From Hydrogenophaga sp. PAMC20947 (GTDB taxonomy: Bacteria; Pseudomonadota; Gammaproteobacteria; Burkholderiales; Burkholderiaceae_C): a stretch of DNA of 64,000 nt. The notes under the pieces are model-generated. The model ran no database searches, was not told where the DNA came from, and was given only the letters and a program-made list of their open reading frames with translations. Location: NCBI RefSeq assembly GCF_004795855.1, contig NZ_CP039252.1:1-64000 (forward strand), written 5' to 3'. How positions within the stretch are numbered: position 1 is the stretch's first letter; each line of letters opens with the position of its first letter. The translations under genes and the position numbers were made by a program. Of the stretch, positions 46,014-55,167 are shown in pieces.

Positions 46014-47018
46014 GTGGGGGGGGGGCTCACCCATGGCCAATCGGCTGCTTGGTCTTATGGTCGCCAGAATCTAAACCTTGCCCGCTCTGAAAGGTCGACC
46101 CCCATCTACGAAAACATTTCAGCCAAGCTGGCTCGCGGTGAGATCATCATTCTGGACGGTGGTACGGGCACCGATATCCAGCGCCGAGGCGCGACCATGA
46201 GTGGCGACACCTGGTGCGCCGAGGCCAACCTGACCCATCCCGATATCGTTTGTGAGGTGCACCGCGACTATGTGAAGGCCGGAGCCGACATGGTGATTGC
46301 CAACACCTTTGCCACCAGTGCCTTGTTGTTCAACGCGCTGGGCCGTGACGATGATTTGCTGGCCATCGACCGCGCGGCGGTATTGTTGGCGCAGCAAGCC
46401 GTTGCGGGTCAACAGGTTGCGGTGGCGGGTTCGATTTCTACCATGCGCCCGGTGGTGGTGGGCTCGGACCGCACCGACAAACAGCAGGAATGGCCCGAAG
46501 CCGAGGCACGTGCGCTGTTTGCGCGCAAGGCCAACAACCTGGCGGCGGCGGGCGTGGATCTGATCATCATGGAAATGATGCGGGATGTGCGCTACTCGCT
46601 CTGGGCCACGGAGGCAGCGCTGGCCACAGGGCTGCCGGTCTGGGTGGGCATCGCGACCGAGCGCCGGGCCGATGGTGAGCTGGTGGGCTTCAGCCACCCT
46701 GATGAGTTGCTGGACGATGTGGTGCGTGTGCTGGTTGCCACAGGGCCTGCGCACGTCAGCATCATGCATTCGTCCCCCAATGACACGGGTGACGCAATCG
46801 AGATCGTCAAACGGCACTGGAGCGGGCCGATGGGCGCTTATCCCGAGAGCGGTTACTTCACGATGCCCGAGTGGAAATTCGTGGACATCATGTCCGCCGA
46901 CGATCTGGTCGAATACGCCCGCGTTTGGCGCACCCAAGGAGTGACTGCTTTCGGAGGCTGCTGCGGACTGGGTCCGCATCACGTTGCTGCCTTGGCTCGC
47001 CAGTTTGGTCCGGATTGA
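46014..47018 (+). CDS. Homocysteine S-methyltransferase family protein (start uncertain)
   Basis: Recognisable protein begins at about 46101 (IYENISAKLARGEIIILDGG) and runs to 47018. Zinc site: ANTFATSA with an upstream GGTGTDIQRRG substrate loop, and the C-terminal GGCCGLGPHHVAAL Cys pair plus an earlier Cys equivalent. These proteins methylate homocysteine from betaine, S-methylmethionine or similar donors. There is no ATG at the expected place: the family start coincides with an ATC codon. The nearest in-frame start upstream is GTG 46014, next to a G run that could hide a frameshift; otherwise translation starts at ATG 46198. I give the GTG as a minimum open frame. Confidence 0.75.
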   Translation: MGGGLTHGQSAAWSYGRQNLNLARSERSTPIYENISAKLARGEIIILDGGTGTDIQRRGATMSGDTWCAEANLTHPDIVCEVHRDYVKAGADMVIANTFATSALLFNALGRDDDLLAIDRAAVLLAQQAVAGQQVAVAGSISTMRPVVVGSDRTDKQQEWPEAEARALFARKANNLAAAGVDLIIMEMMRDVRYSLWATEAALATGLPVWVGIATERRADGELVGFSHPDELLDDVVRVLVATGPAHVSIMHSSPNDTGDAIEIVKRHWSGPMGAYPESGYFTMPEWKFVDIMSADDLVEYARVWRTQGVTAFGGCCGLGPHHVAALARQFGPD

Positions 47019-47336
47019 TTCCCGGCGGTCTGGTGTGGCACCCGCTTGTGGCGGTAGGGCCGCGCTGTGATGGCGTTCAATGCACTTGGGCTGGTGGAGG
47101 ATCGCTCTCTGGCCTCTCAACCAACGGGACACCTGGGGTACAAGTGCTTCTGACGCGATCGCTGGCTGGTGGGCTTGGGAGGCTCCGGGCTTGTGGCCTG
47201 GAGTCGATCGCGGCGGGTTGGTGAATTGATTACAGGCGATCCACATTTATCTGTCCAACACATAATCAATGTAGTTGCATCTTGAATCCAGATGGAACGT
47301 GTAAAATGATGGGCATCAGATCAACGCTGGCGCCCC
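47019..47336. other. Gene-poor region of 318 bp before lysR
   Basis: No gene seen. The last 100 bp are AT-richer, with a TAAAAT promoter-like hexamer about 30 bp before the LysR start. Nothing else noted. Confidence 0.4.
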
Positions 47337-48284
47337 ATGGAACTTCGACAACTGCGCTACTTTGTGGCCATCGCTGAGAGCGGCTCCTTCTCCCGGGCTG
47401 CTGAGAAAGTGTTTGTGGCCCAGTCGGCCTTGAGCCACCAGATCGCCCAACTGGAGGTTGAGCTGGGCACCAGCCTGTTTCACCGCTCCAGACGCGGTAT
47501 CGAGCTGACCGAGGCGGGGCAACGGTTTGCGCCCCATGCGGTGTCCATTCTTCGGCAAACCGAAGAGGCTGCGGCCAGCGCGCGCCAGACCACCGACGAA
47601 CCCACAGGCAAGGTGGTTTTTGGCATTCCGCACAGCGCCTCCAACGCCCTGGCGCTGCCCCTGTTGAAGGCCGTGCGCCAACGCCTGCCCCGCGTGCAAC
47701 TGGAGTTGACGGAAGAGCTCACCGGCAACCTCAGCCAGCAGCTCACCACAGGGCAGCTCAACCTGGCGGTGCTGTTTGACGACGGCAACCTGCCTGAGTT
47801 CGAGCACACGGCCCTGCTGAGCGAACGCATGTACCTGATCGAGCCGGCGCAACCAGGCAAAAAGGCGCCGCGGCGCGTCACCTTGCAGCAGGCGCTGAGC
47901 AGGCCGCTGGTGTTGCCCGCAAGCCCCCATGGGGTCAGGCCCATCATCGAGGCTGCGGCCTTGCTGGCCGGTCTGGCGGCGCCTCAGGTAGAGGCCGACA
48001 TCAGTTCCATCAGCATCTTGCGCACCTCGCTGCTGGCGGGCATGGGGCGCACGTTGCTGCCGGTGATGCCCCTGAAGCAAGAGGTGGAAGCGGGCCTGCT
48101 GTGGGCATCAGAAATCGTGGATCCGCCGCTGGAGCGGGTACTGGCGATCTGCTGGTCGCGCCACATCCCTGTGTCGTCGGCGTCGCAGGCCGTGATGCAG
48201 CTGACGCGAGAACTGGTGGCCCAGCTGTGTGCCGACAAACAATGGCTTGGCGCAAGGCAGCTGGTGCCGTCTGGGAGCGAATGA
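47337..48284 (+). CDS. LysR family regulator
   Basis: A 315-residue LysR regulator. HTH: MELRQLRYFVAIAESGSFSR and AAEKVFVAQSALSHQIAQLE (residues 20-40), then a substrate-binding domain (GKVVFGIPHSASNALALPLL, VLPASPHGVRPIIEAAA). The binding pocket pattern (SNALALPLL, LSERMYLIEP) recalls nitrogen-assimilation Nac-like regulators, but the target is unclear since no divergent gene is present. Confidence 0.92.
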   Translation: MELRQLRYFVAIAESGSFSRAAEKVFVAQSALSHQIAQLEVELGTSLFHRSRRGIELTEAGQRFAPHAVSILRQTEEAAASARQTTDEPTGKVVFGIPHSASNALALPLLKAVRQRLPRVQLELTEELTGNLSQQLTTGQLNLAVLFDDGNLPEFEHTALLSERMYLIEPAQPGKKAPRRVTLQQALSRPLVLPASPHGVRPIIEAAALLAGLAAPQVEADISSISILRTSLLAGMGRTLLPVMPLKQEVEAGLLWASEIVDPPLERVLAICWSRHIPVSSASQAVMQLTRELVAQLCADKQWLGARQLVPSGSE

Positions 48285-48345
48285 CCCGCGCCGGGGCAGG
48301 CTGAAATGCCTGGCACGTTCCCCAGGCTGGCCTGTCTCTATATAC

Positions 48346-48357
48346 TTCGCATGCGAA
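48346..48357. promoter_or_regulatory. TTCGCATGCGAA palindrome before marR
   Basis: A perfect 12-bp inverted repeat 16 bp before the MarR start, next to a TATACT -10-like sequence (48341-48346). Probable operator of the MarR-type protein on its own promoter. Confidence 0.65.
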
Positions 48358-48373
48358 AGAAATAAAGCACACC

Positions 48374-48880
48374 ATGTCCCAACGACCTCCGCGCCTGGTT
48401 TTCCTGCTCAACAGCGCCCAGCGGCGCCTGCAGCAGTGGATCGGGCTGCAGCAAGCGGCCACTGCGGGGGAGGGGGTCTCAGTGCCTACGGCGGCGCAGA
48501 GCGGCTTGCTGTTCATTCTGGATAAACGCGACGGTGCCTCGATGGGCGAGCTGGCGGGCGCGCTGAAGCTGGTGCCGTCTGCGCTCTCGGGTCTGGTGCA
48601 GCGCATGGAAGCCATCGGCTGGGTGTTGCGGCGCACCTGTACCGAAGATGCCCGCACGCAGCGTGTGTGGCTTCAAGCCGGCGGGCGCGGGCATCTGCCT
48701 TCGCTGAAGGCCGGCATGGTCCAGATCAACCAGCAACTCGCCGCTGGCTTCACCGCCGACGAACTGGAAACCGTGGCGCGATGGCTCAGCCATGTGCAAA
48801 GCTTGTCGGCTGAAACGCCTGAGAAGGGCCAAAAGGCTGCCCCCGTCAGAAAGACCGGTGCACGCCTGAAAATCCTTTGA
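48374..48880 (+). CDS. MarR family regulator
   Basis: A 168-residue winged-helix regulator: VPTAAQSGLLFILDKRDGASMGELAGALKLVPSALSGLVQRMEAIGW contains the recognition helix (VPSALSGLVQRMEA) and a wing with RRTCTEDARTQRVWL. Its stop lies two bases before the next gene, so it is co-transcribed with the alpha/beta hydrolase and may sense that enzyme's substrate. Confidence 0.92.
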   Translation: MSQRPPRLVFLLNSAQRRLQQWIGLQQAATAGEGVSVPTAAQSGLLFILDKRDGASMGELAGALKLVPSALSGLVQRMEAIGWVLRRTCTEDARTQRVWLQAGGRGHLPSLKAGMVQINQQLAAGFTADELETVARWLSHVQSLSAETPEKGQKAAPVRKTGARLKIL

Positions 48881-48882
48881 CC

Positions 48883-49797
48883 ATGCTAAGAGTCCCCTCT
48901 TCCTCTTCCTCTACCTCTACTGATGCGTTCATTCGTGCGGTCGTTCCCAGCGAGTCCGTTGTGATCACCTGTGCCGATGGCGTGCGCTTGCAAGGGCAGT
49001 TCATCCGTGCCAGCGGAGGCACACCGGGCTTGCCGGTGCTGTTGTGTCTCGCAACCGGCGTGCGGCAGCGCTTTTACGTGCGCTTCGCCCATTGGTTGGC
49101 AGGGCAGGGGCACGATGTGCTGGTGTTTGACTACCGTGGTATCGGCCTGTCGCTGACAGGCCCGCTCAGAGAGTGCAAGGCCACGCTGTCCGAGTGGGGT
49201 CAGCAAGACCAGGTGGCCGCCCTGGACTGGCTGGTGCAACGCACCCGAGCCGAGCAGGTCCTGCTGCTGGGGCACAGCGCAGGGGGGCAGATGCTGGGCC
49301 TGTTGCCCAACCACCACCGCGTCGCCAAAGTGGTGGGGGTGGCCGTGTCCAGCGGCTGGTTCGGTGGCATGCCACCGGTCTTTGGCCTGGTGTCCCGTGC
49401 TCTGTTACGGGTGCTGCTTCCGCTGGGTATCCGATTCAAAGGCTATGCACCGTGTACCGCCCTGGGGCTGGGCGAAAACCTGCCCGCCCGCGTGGCGCTG
49501 GAGTGGGGCCAGTGGTGTGCGGCGGGCGGCTGTGCCACCAATGCTGTTCGCCACATTTCCGGGCGCGATTTTCATACCGATATCCGCATGCCGATCACAG
49601 TGTTTCACGCCAGCGACGACAACATCGCGACGACCCGCACCGTGGCCGACCTGCTGCGCCACTACCCTGCGGCCCCGCAGCAAATCTATCGGTTGAAACC
49701 AGCCGATGTGGGGCTCAAGGCCATCGGGCATCTCGACTGGTTCCGCACCAGCCACGCAGCCGTTTGGCCCCTGCTGGGCGCAGCGCTGAAAAGCTGA
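48883..49797 (+). CDS. Alpha/beta hydrolase
   Basis: A 304-residue hydrolase: oxyanion region LLCLATGVRQRFYV, DYRGIGLS, nucleophile LLGHSAGGQMLGLL near residue 130, late Asp in FHASDDNIATT and His in IGHLDWF. The LATGVRQRFY start matches the YheT-like serine hydrolase/"YpfH-like" group only loosely; substrate unknown. ATG 48883 lies just after the marR stop. An extra N-terminal Ser/Thr run (SSSSSTSTD) precedes the domain. Confidence 0.85.
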   Translation: MLRVPSSSSSTSTDAFIRAVVPSESVVITCADGVRLQGQFIRASGGTPGLPVLLCLATGVRQRFYVRFAHWLAGQGHDVLVFDYRGIGLSLTGPLRECKATLSEWGQQDQVAALDWLVQRTRAEQVLLLGHSAGGQMLGLLPNHHRVAKVVGVAVSSGWFGGMPPVFGLVSRALLRVLLPLGIRFKGYAPCTALGLGENLPARVALEWGQWCAAGGCATNAVRHISGRDFHTDIRMPITVFHASDDNIATTRTVADLLRHYPAAPQQIYRLKPADVGLKAIGHLDWFRTSHAAVWPLLGAALKS

Positions 49798-49809
49798 GCG
49801 GTCTGGCGC

Positions 49810-50421
49810 TCAGGCGCCGCTGCGGCCCACCGCTCGCTGGTACGCGGGGCGGGCTTCGACGGCTTTCACAAAACGGGCCAGGTTGGGATAGGCCTCTGCA
49901 CCGCCGTTGTTGACGGCGATCTGCGCCACAAATGACAGCTGCACGTCGGCGCCCGTGAGATCGTTGCCCACGAAAAAGTCGCGCCCTTCCAGCTCGGCAT
50001 TGAGGTAGCCGAGGTGGTTGCTCATTTCGCTGGAAATGCGCGGGTGCAGCGGCGCACCCGCCTCACCCAGGCGGCCCACATACAACTTGAGCAACAGGGG
50101 CAACATGGCCGAGCCTTCGGCGTAGTGCATGAATTGCACATAACGGTTGTAGTCGGCGGTGTCTATGGCGGGCGTGAAGCGGCCTTGACCATAGGTGCGG
50201 ATCAGGTAGTCGACGATGGCGCCCGACTCGATCAGGGTTTGATCACCATCGCGCATGACGGGCGCTTTGCCCAGCGGGTGGATGGCCTGGAGCTCCGGCG
50301 GTGCCAGGCGGGTCTGGGGATCGCGGTGGTAGGTGATGACTTCGTAAGGCTGGCCCAACTCTTCAAGCATCCAGGTGATGCGGCGGGAACGGGATTCGGT
50401 GAGGTGGTGGACTTCAATCAT
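49810..50421 (-). CDS. Glutathione S-transferase
   Basis: A 203-residue GST. Thioredoxin-like N-domain with HLTESRSRRITWMLEELGQPYE and HPLGKAPVMRDGDQTLIESGAI (glutathione site), helical C-domain (GNDLTGADVQLSF). The Ser near residue 10 is the likely catalytic residue. Cytoplasmic detoxification enzyme of unknown substrate, convergent with the hydrolase gene. Confidence 0.93.
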   Translation of the reverse strand: MIEVHHLTESRSRRITWMLEELGQPYEVITYHRDPQTRLAPPELQAIHPLGKAPVMRDGDQTLIESGAIVDYLIRTYGQGRFTPAIDTADYNRYVQFMHYAEGSAMLPLLLKLYVGRLGEAGAPLHPRISSEMSNHLGYLNAELEGRDFFVGNDLTGADVQLSFVAQIAVNNGGAEAYPNLARFVKAVEARPAYQRAVGRSGA

Positions 50422-50609
50422 TTAGTTGCTGGGTGTGTGTAGGGTTGTCAGGACGCAAAAGCATAGTGCCCGCTTTGCCGACAGGCTGTCGCATCTGGGC
50501 GAGATGCCCAGTTCTGACCAGGTGTTTCTCTGCGACGGCTCCTGGCTGGGCGCCCTGGGTTCGGGGAAATTTGGACGCAGGGCGGAATCGGCGTTTACCA
50601 TCGTCAGAT

Positions 50610-51086
50610 ATGACCGAAGAAGCCGACGACAACATTCAGCAGGCCCGCCTGTGGAGCGACGGGCAGTGGACCGCCCGCGTGATCAACAACGACGACGACG
50701 ACGGATGGGCCGTGGCCATGTACGTCGATGGCCAGTCCGAGCCTGCCCTGGTGGGCCCCTGGACCATGGGCCGCGACAAAAAAAACCCCAAACCGCTGGA
50801 CACCAGCGCCTTCAACACCCTGGTGAAAACGGCCAAGGAAGTGATACGGCGATCCGAACAGCAACTGCACGCCCAGCTCAACAAAAACGTGTCGATCACG
50901 GTGCAGGGCGAGCGGCTGCGGATCGCCATGGCCATCGTGCCCGACGAAGAGGGCGCAACAGCCACGCTGACCGCCACCGATGCGCTGGACCAGGAGCTGG
51001 CCTGCGTGCCGGTGCCCCCGACCTTCAAGCTGAATGTGGACACCGCGACGGCCTGGGCGGCGGGCAGTTTCGAGCGCCCAAGATGA
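50610..51086 (+). CDS. Acidic protein of unknown function
   Basis: A 158-residue protein starting MTEEADDNIQQARLWSDGQW. It has an Asn/Asp run (NNDDDDGW), a central basic helix (KTAKEVIRRSEQQLHAQLNK) and a C-terminal beta-rich half (SITVQGERLRIAMAIVPDEE). No family recognised. It precedes an SSB-like gene by 54 bp and may function with it. Longer in-frame starts (to 50433) lie in GST promoter DNA and look unlikely. Confidence 0.65.
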   Translation: MTEEADDNIQQARLWSDGQWTARVINNDDDDGWAVAMYVDGQSEPALVGPWTMGRDKKNPKPLDTSAFNTLVKTAKEVIRRSEQQLHAQLNKNVSITVQGERLRIAMAIVPDEEGATATLTATDALDQELACVPVPPTFKLNVDTATAWAAGSFERPR

Positions 51087-51140
51087 CGCGCGAGGTCACC
51101 CATCCCATGCCTGCACAGAACACGCTTTTGGAGCCACAAC

Positions 51141-51488
51141 ATGATTGACGGATTGATCGCTGGCCGCCTGATGGGCGATGCTTCGCGCCGCGTGGACAAA
51201 GCGGGGCACACCTATACCGTGGCACGGGTCCTGGCCCGGAACAAGGCCGATGAAGAATTCATTGTGAACGTGATCGCGTTCGATGCGGCCACGGGCGCTG
51301 CATTGCTGGCGCTGGCCGATGGCGACGCGCTGTCGATCGCGGGCTCGCTCACCCCCAAGGTGTGGACCGACAAACAGGGCAACCACCGCCCGAGCCTGGA
51401 CCTGATTGCCGTTCAGGTCATGACAGCCTATGACGTCGGGCGCAAATCTGCAGTGGCAGAGCTTCCTGATATCCAGGACATTCCCTGA
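51141..51488 (+). CDS. Single-stranded-DNA-binding-like OB-fold protein
   Basis: A 115-residue protein: MIDGLIAGRLMGDASRRVDKAG, FIVNVIAFDAATGAALLALADGD, LSIAGSLTPKVWTDKQGNHRPSLD. The strand pattern and K-x-W-T-D-K-x-G end are those of short SSB paralogs in Burkholderiales, lacking the C-terminal acidic tip of housekeeping SSB. Probably a plasmid/recombination-related or accessory SSB. A terminator follows. Confidence 0.85.
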   Translation: MIDGLIAGRLMGDASRRVDKAGHTYTVARVLARNKADEEFIVNVIAFDAATGAALLALADGDALSIAGSLTPKVWTDKQGNHRPSLDLIAVQVMTAYDVGRKSAVAELPDIQDIP

Positions 51489-51570
51489 GCCCGGACCTGT
51501 TCGAATGGGGGAAACCAGGATGAACTGGGCCTGAGCGCTCCGTCCGTCACACCCCTGACACCTCGCTCGA

Positions 51571-51600
51571 AAAGAATGCAGCCCTGTTGCATTCTTTTTT
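51571..51600 (+). terminator. Rho-independent terminator between the SSB-like gene and phoD
   Basis: AAAGAATGCA (51571-51580) pairs with TGCATTCTTT (51588-51597) around a 7-base loop and continues into a T run. It ends only about 15 bp before the phoD ATG, so it either ends the upstream unit or acts in the phoD leader. Confidence 0.85.
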
Positions 51601-51614
51601 TGGAGCGTTTTTTC

Positions 51615-53195
51615 ATGGATCGACGTCTTTTTCTGGCCCAAGGGGCTTTGGTGGGTGGTGCCGTGGTGGCCCCGGCCTCGCAGGTGTGGGCGCAGGGCAC
51701 GGCGCCGGCTGTGGTGACCCGCGATGGCATGCGGCCACAAATGCCCCACGGCATTCAAAGCGGAGACCCCAAGGCCGATGGCGCCGTGATCTGGACCCGC
51801 AGTGACCGCCCGGCCCGTCTGTGGCTCGATTGGTCCACCACCGCCAGCTTCGCCAACGCCACCCGGGTGCGCGGCCCCCACATGCTTGAAGACACCGACT
51901 TCACCGGGCGTGTGGACCTGAGCGGCCTGCCTGCGGGACAGGACGTGTTTTACCGCGTGGTCTTGCAGGATTTGCACAACGAGCGGGTGCTGTCCGAAGC
52001 CGCGCAGGGGCATTTGCGCCTGCCGCCAGCGGCCAGGGCGGGTCGCGCCAGTCGCGATGTGCGCTTTGTGTGGAGTGGCGACACGGCCGGCCAGGGCTGG
52101 GGCATCAACGAGGCCTGGGGCGGGATGAAGATCTACGAGCAGATGCGCAAGACCAACCCCGACTTTTTCCTGCACAGCGGCGACACCATCTATGCCGATG
52201 GCCCGATCAGCGCGGAAGTGAAACTGGCCGACGGCAGCCTGTGGAACAACGTGGTGACCGAAGAGGTGAGCAAGGTGGCTGAAACCTTGAACGAGTACCG
52301 GGGCCGCTACCGCTACAACCTGATGGACGCCAATGTGCGCCGCATGGCCGCCGATGTGCCGCAGATCTGGCAGTGGGACGACCACGAGGTGGTCAACAAT
52401 TACTCGGATTCCAAAGACCTGAGCGACGACAACCGTTACACGGAAAAGAACGTGCCTTTGCTGGTGGCGCGGGCCACCAAGGCTTTCCACGAGTACGCGC
52501 CCATCCGCCGCACCGCCGATGTGGAGTCGGAGCGGATCTACCGCCACCTGCCCCAGGGACCGCTGCTGGACCTGTTTGTGGTGGACATGCGCAGCTACCG
52601 TGGCCCCAATACCGACAACCTGCAGACCGCCGAGAGCGACACCACCACCTTCATGGGCCGCCCCCAAGTGGCCTGGCTGCTCGATGGCCTGAAACGCTCC
52701 CAGTCGGTCTGGAAAGTGATCGCGGCCGATATGCCGATTGGCCTGCATGTGCCCGATGGAAAGAAGTGGGAAGCCATTGCGAACGGTGAAAACGGTGGGC
52801 CCAAAGGCCGCGAGCTGGAGATCGCCGGATTGCTGCGCGCCATCAAGCAGGCTGGCATCCAGAACGTGGTCTGGCTGACGGCCGACGTGCACTACACCGC
52901 CGCCCACTTCTACGATCCCGCCAAAGCGCAGTTCAACGATTTCGCGCCCTTCTGGGAATTTGTGTCGGGCCCGCTCAATGCCGGGGGCTTTGGCCCCAAC
53001 GCTGCCGATGGCACATTTGGCTTGCAGGTGATGTACCAGAAAGCCCCCGAAGCACCCAACGCCCCGCCCAGCAGCGGCATGCAGTTTTTTGGCCAGGTGG
53101 ACATCGACGCCAAGACGCGCGCCATGACAGTGACCTTGAAAGACATCGCCGGTGCTTCGCTCTACAGCAAAACGTTGGCGCCACATCGGGCCTGA
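51615..53195 (+). CDS. phoD: Alkaline phosphatase D family protein (Tat substrate)
   Basis: A 526-residue PhoD-type phosphodiesterase/phosphatase. N-terminus MDRRLFLAQGALVGGAVVAP has the Arg-Arg pair and hydrophobic stretch of a Tat signal. Metallophosphatase features: HGIQSGDPKADGAVIWTR, WSGDTAGQG, FLHSGDTIYADGP, QWDDHEVVNNY and LTADVHYTAAHFYDP. Acts in the periplasm, freeing phosphate from phosphodiesters. Start ATG 51615; the adjacent hairpin in its leader may affect expression. Confidence 0.94.
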   Translation: MDRRLFLAQGALVGGAVVAPASQVWAQGTAPAVVTRDGMRPQMPHGIQSGDPKADGAVIWTRSDRPARLWLDWSTTASFANATRVRGPHMLEDTDFTGRVDLSGLPAGQDVFYRVVLQDLHNERVLSEAAQGHLRLPPAARAGRASRDVRFVWSGDTAGQGWGINEAWGGMKIYEQMRKTNPDFFLHSGDTIYADGPISAEVKLADGSLWNNVVTEEVSKVAETLNEYRGRYRYNLMDANVRRMAADVPQIWQWDDHEVVNNYSDSKDLSDDNRYTEKNVPLLVARATKAFHEYAPIRRTADVESERIYRHLPQGPLLDLFVVDMRSYRGPNTDNLQTAESDTTTFMGRPQVAWLLDGLKRSQSVWKVIAADMPIGLHVPDGKKWEAIANGENGGPKGRELEIAGLLRAIKQAGIQNVVWLTADVHYTAAHFYDPAKAQFNDFAPFWEFVSGPLNAGGFGPNAADGTFGLQVMYQKAPEAPNAPPSSGMQFFGQVDIDAKTRAMTVTLKDIAGASLYSKTLAPHRA

Positions 53196-53304
53196 TCCAG
53201 GCTGATCGGACTTGGATGGGGCCGGAGAGAGACCGGTGGTCAGTTGACACGGCCTTGGCGAGCGCTACAGTGAAGCGTTAAGCGTTCGCTGAAACAAGTT
53301 CCGC

Positions 53305-53913
53305 ATGTCCACCGGTCTTTCTACAGGGGCGCCATCGCCCAGCCTGCCTGCCTTGTTGCAAGAGGTCAGGGCCTGTGCGCTTTGTGCCCCGTTTTTGCCA
53401 TTGGGACCGCGCCCCGTGCTGCAAGCCCACGAAGCTTCTCGCATCCTGATCGCAGGCCAGGCGCCGGGCCGCAAGGTCCACGCTTCGGGCGTTCCCTTTG
53501 ACGACGCCAGCGGTGAGCGCCTGCGCCGTTGGCTGGGTGTGTCCCGCGATACCTTCTACGATCCGTGCTGCTGCGCGATCTTGCCCATGGGCTTTTGTTA
53601 TCCGGGCACCGGTCGGTCTGGCGATTTGCCGCCGCGCCCCGAATGCGCCCCCCGGTGGCGATCGCCTTTGCTGGCCGGCATGCCGCAGGTGCAGCTGACC
53701 TTGGTGATCGGGCAGTACGCTCTGGCGTATCACTTGCCTGAACACAAAGGCTCTTTGACCGACGCCGTGCAAAACTGGCGCACTCACGGCGCTGGGGTGA
53801 TCCCCTTGCCGCACCCCAGCCCTCGCAACAATGGCTGGCTCAAGCACCACCCCTGGTTCGAGGTGGAGGTGTTGCCGGCATTGCGTGAGCAGGTCGCTGC
53901 TGCCTTGGCTTGA
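53305..53913 (+). CDS. Uracil-DNA glycosylase superfamily protein
   Basis: A 202-residue protein of the UDG fold (family 4/5-like). ILIAGQAPGRKVHASGVPFDDASGERLRRWLG matches motif A (GQAPG) and its metal/cluster region; LPLPHPSPRN..-type motif B is VIPLPHPSPRNNGWLK. Cys pairs (RACALC, CCCAI, GFCYPG) could bind an iron-sulfur cluster. Likely base-excision repair or related activity; missing an obvious active Asp/Glu at the family-1 position, as in families 4-5. Confidence 0.87.
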   Translation: MSTGLSTGAPSPSLPALLQEVRACALCAPFLPLGPRPVLQAHEASRILIAGQAPGRKVHASGVPFDDASGERLRRWLGVSRDTFYDPCCCAILPMGFCYPGTGRSGDLPPRPECAPRWRSPLLAGMPQVQLTLVIGQYALAYHLPEHKGSLTDAVQNWRTHGAGVIPLPHPSPRNNGWLKHHPWFEVEVLPALREQVAAALA

Positions 53914-53934
53914 TATTCGGCTGTATTGCTCGGC

Positions 53935-55167
53935 TCAGAGGGCCTGGCTGGCGTTGGGGGTGACCCGTGGGCGCCACATCCGTGTGATCCATGCGGCCAG
54001 CGCAGTGGCTGTGGCCAGCGCCACCACGCCGTTCCAGCCCATGACGGCCAGCAACTGGCTGCCCAGCGCCGCGCCGGCGGCCATGCCGAGAAACATGCCC
54101 ACAAACAGCACGGCGTTGAGGCGGCTGCGGGCCGCCGGGTCGATGCTGTAGACGATGGTCTGGTGGGCAATCAGCGTGGCTTGTACTCCCAGGTCAAAGC
54201 CGATGGTGCAGACCACCAGCAGCACCAGCTGGCCGGATGGCGTCATCAGCGGTGCCAGCGCCATGGCAGCGAACGAGACGGTGGCCAGGGCGCTGCCAAT
54301 GCGGGTGACCCACTCAGGGCCGTGCCGGTCGGCCATGCGCCCGGCGATGGGGGCGGCGAGGGCGCCTGCAGCGCCCGCCAGACCAAACGCACCGGCGGCC
54401 GCACTGCCCAGGTGGAACGGTTCGCCATGCAACATCACGGCGAGGGTGGACCAGAAGGCGCTGAAGCCGACGGCCAGCAGTCCCTGAGCCAGCGTGGCGC
54501 GGCGCAGCTTGGCATGGCGTTGCCAGAGGTGGCCCAGGGTACCAAGCAGGGCGCCATAGGCCAACCGGGTGGTGGGCTGGAAGCGGGGCAGGCCCCGCCA
54601 TGCGGCGATGCCGATACCCGCGATGCTCACAGCCGCCACAGCAAACATGGTGCGCCAGCCGAAGTGGGCGGCCACAAAGCCGCTGATCACGCGCGACAAG
54701 AGGATGCCCATCAGCAGCCCGGTCATCACCGTGCCCACCACCGTGCCCCGGCTGCCTTCGGGTGCCAGCGTGGCGGCTGCGGGAACGATGTCTTGCGCCA
54801 TGGTGGCGAGCACGCCAATGGCCAGGCTGGCGACCAGCAACACCCCCATGGACGGCGCGGTGGCGGCGGCGACCAAGGCGAGCATCAGCAGTGCGGCCTT
54901 GATCAGGATGATGCGGCGGCGGTCGAAGCGGTCGCCGAGCGGCGCGAGCAGCAAGATGCCGAGGGCATAGCCGAGTTGCGTGAGCGTGGGCACCAGGCCT
55001 ATGGTGCGTGGGGTCGCGCCAATGTCGGCGCCCAGTTCACCGAGCATGGGCTGGCTGTAATACAGCGTGGCCACCGCGAGGCCGGCGCCGCTGGCGAGCA
55101 AAAACACCAGCGAAGCGGGCAGCGGGGCGTTGGGGGCCGGATCGGCTGTTGCATTTGTCACTTGCAT
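53935..55167 (-). CDS. Major facilitator superfamily exporter
   Basis: A 410-residue MFS protein with about twelve membrane segments. The cytoplasmic loop between TM2 and TM3 is GDRFDRRR (position near 75), TM1 has ATLYYSQPMLGELGAD and PLG..FGWR pairs; typical of small-molecule exporters (YqjV/YtbD type). No regulator or substrate hint nearby. Confidence 0.92.
   Translation of the reverse strand: MQVTNATADPAPNAPLPASLVFLLASGAGLAVATLYYSQPMLGELGADIGATPRTIGLVPTLTQLGYALGILLLAPLGDRFDRRRIILIKAALLMLALVAAATAPSMGVLLVASLAIGVLATMAQDIVPAAATLAPEGSRGTVVGTVMTGLLMGILLSRVISGFVAAHFGWRTMFAVAAVSIAGIGIAAWRGLPRFQPTTRLAYGALLGTLGHLWQRHAKLRRATLAQGLLAVGFSAFWSTLAVMLHGEPFHLGSAAAGAFGLAGAAGALAAPIAGRMADRHGPEWVTRIGSALATVSFAAMALAPLMTPSGQLVLLVVCTIGFDLGVQATLIAHQTIVYSIDPAARSRLNAVLFVGMFLGMAAGAALGSQLLAVMGWNGVVALATATALAAWITRMWRPRVTPNASQAL

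Noticed and set aside
46119..47246. Long minus-strand open frame of 375 codons
   Set aside because: Fully antisense to the homocysteine methyltransferase gene; His/Gln/Arg-rich composition typical of a GC-rich shadow frame.
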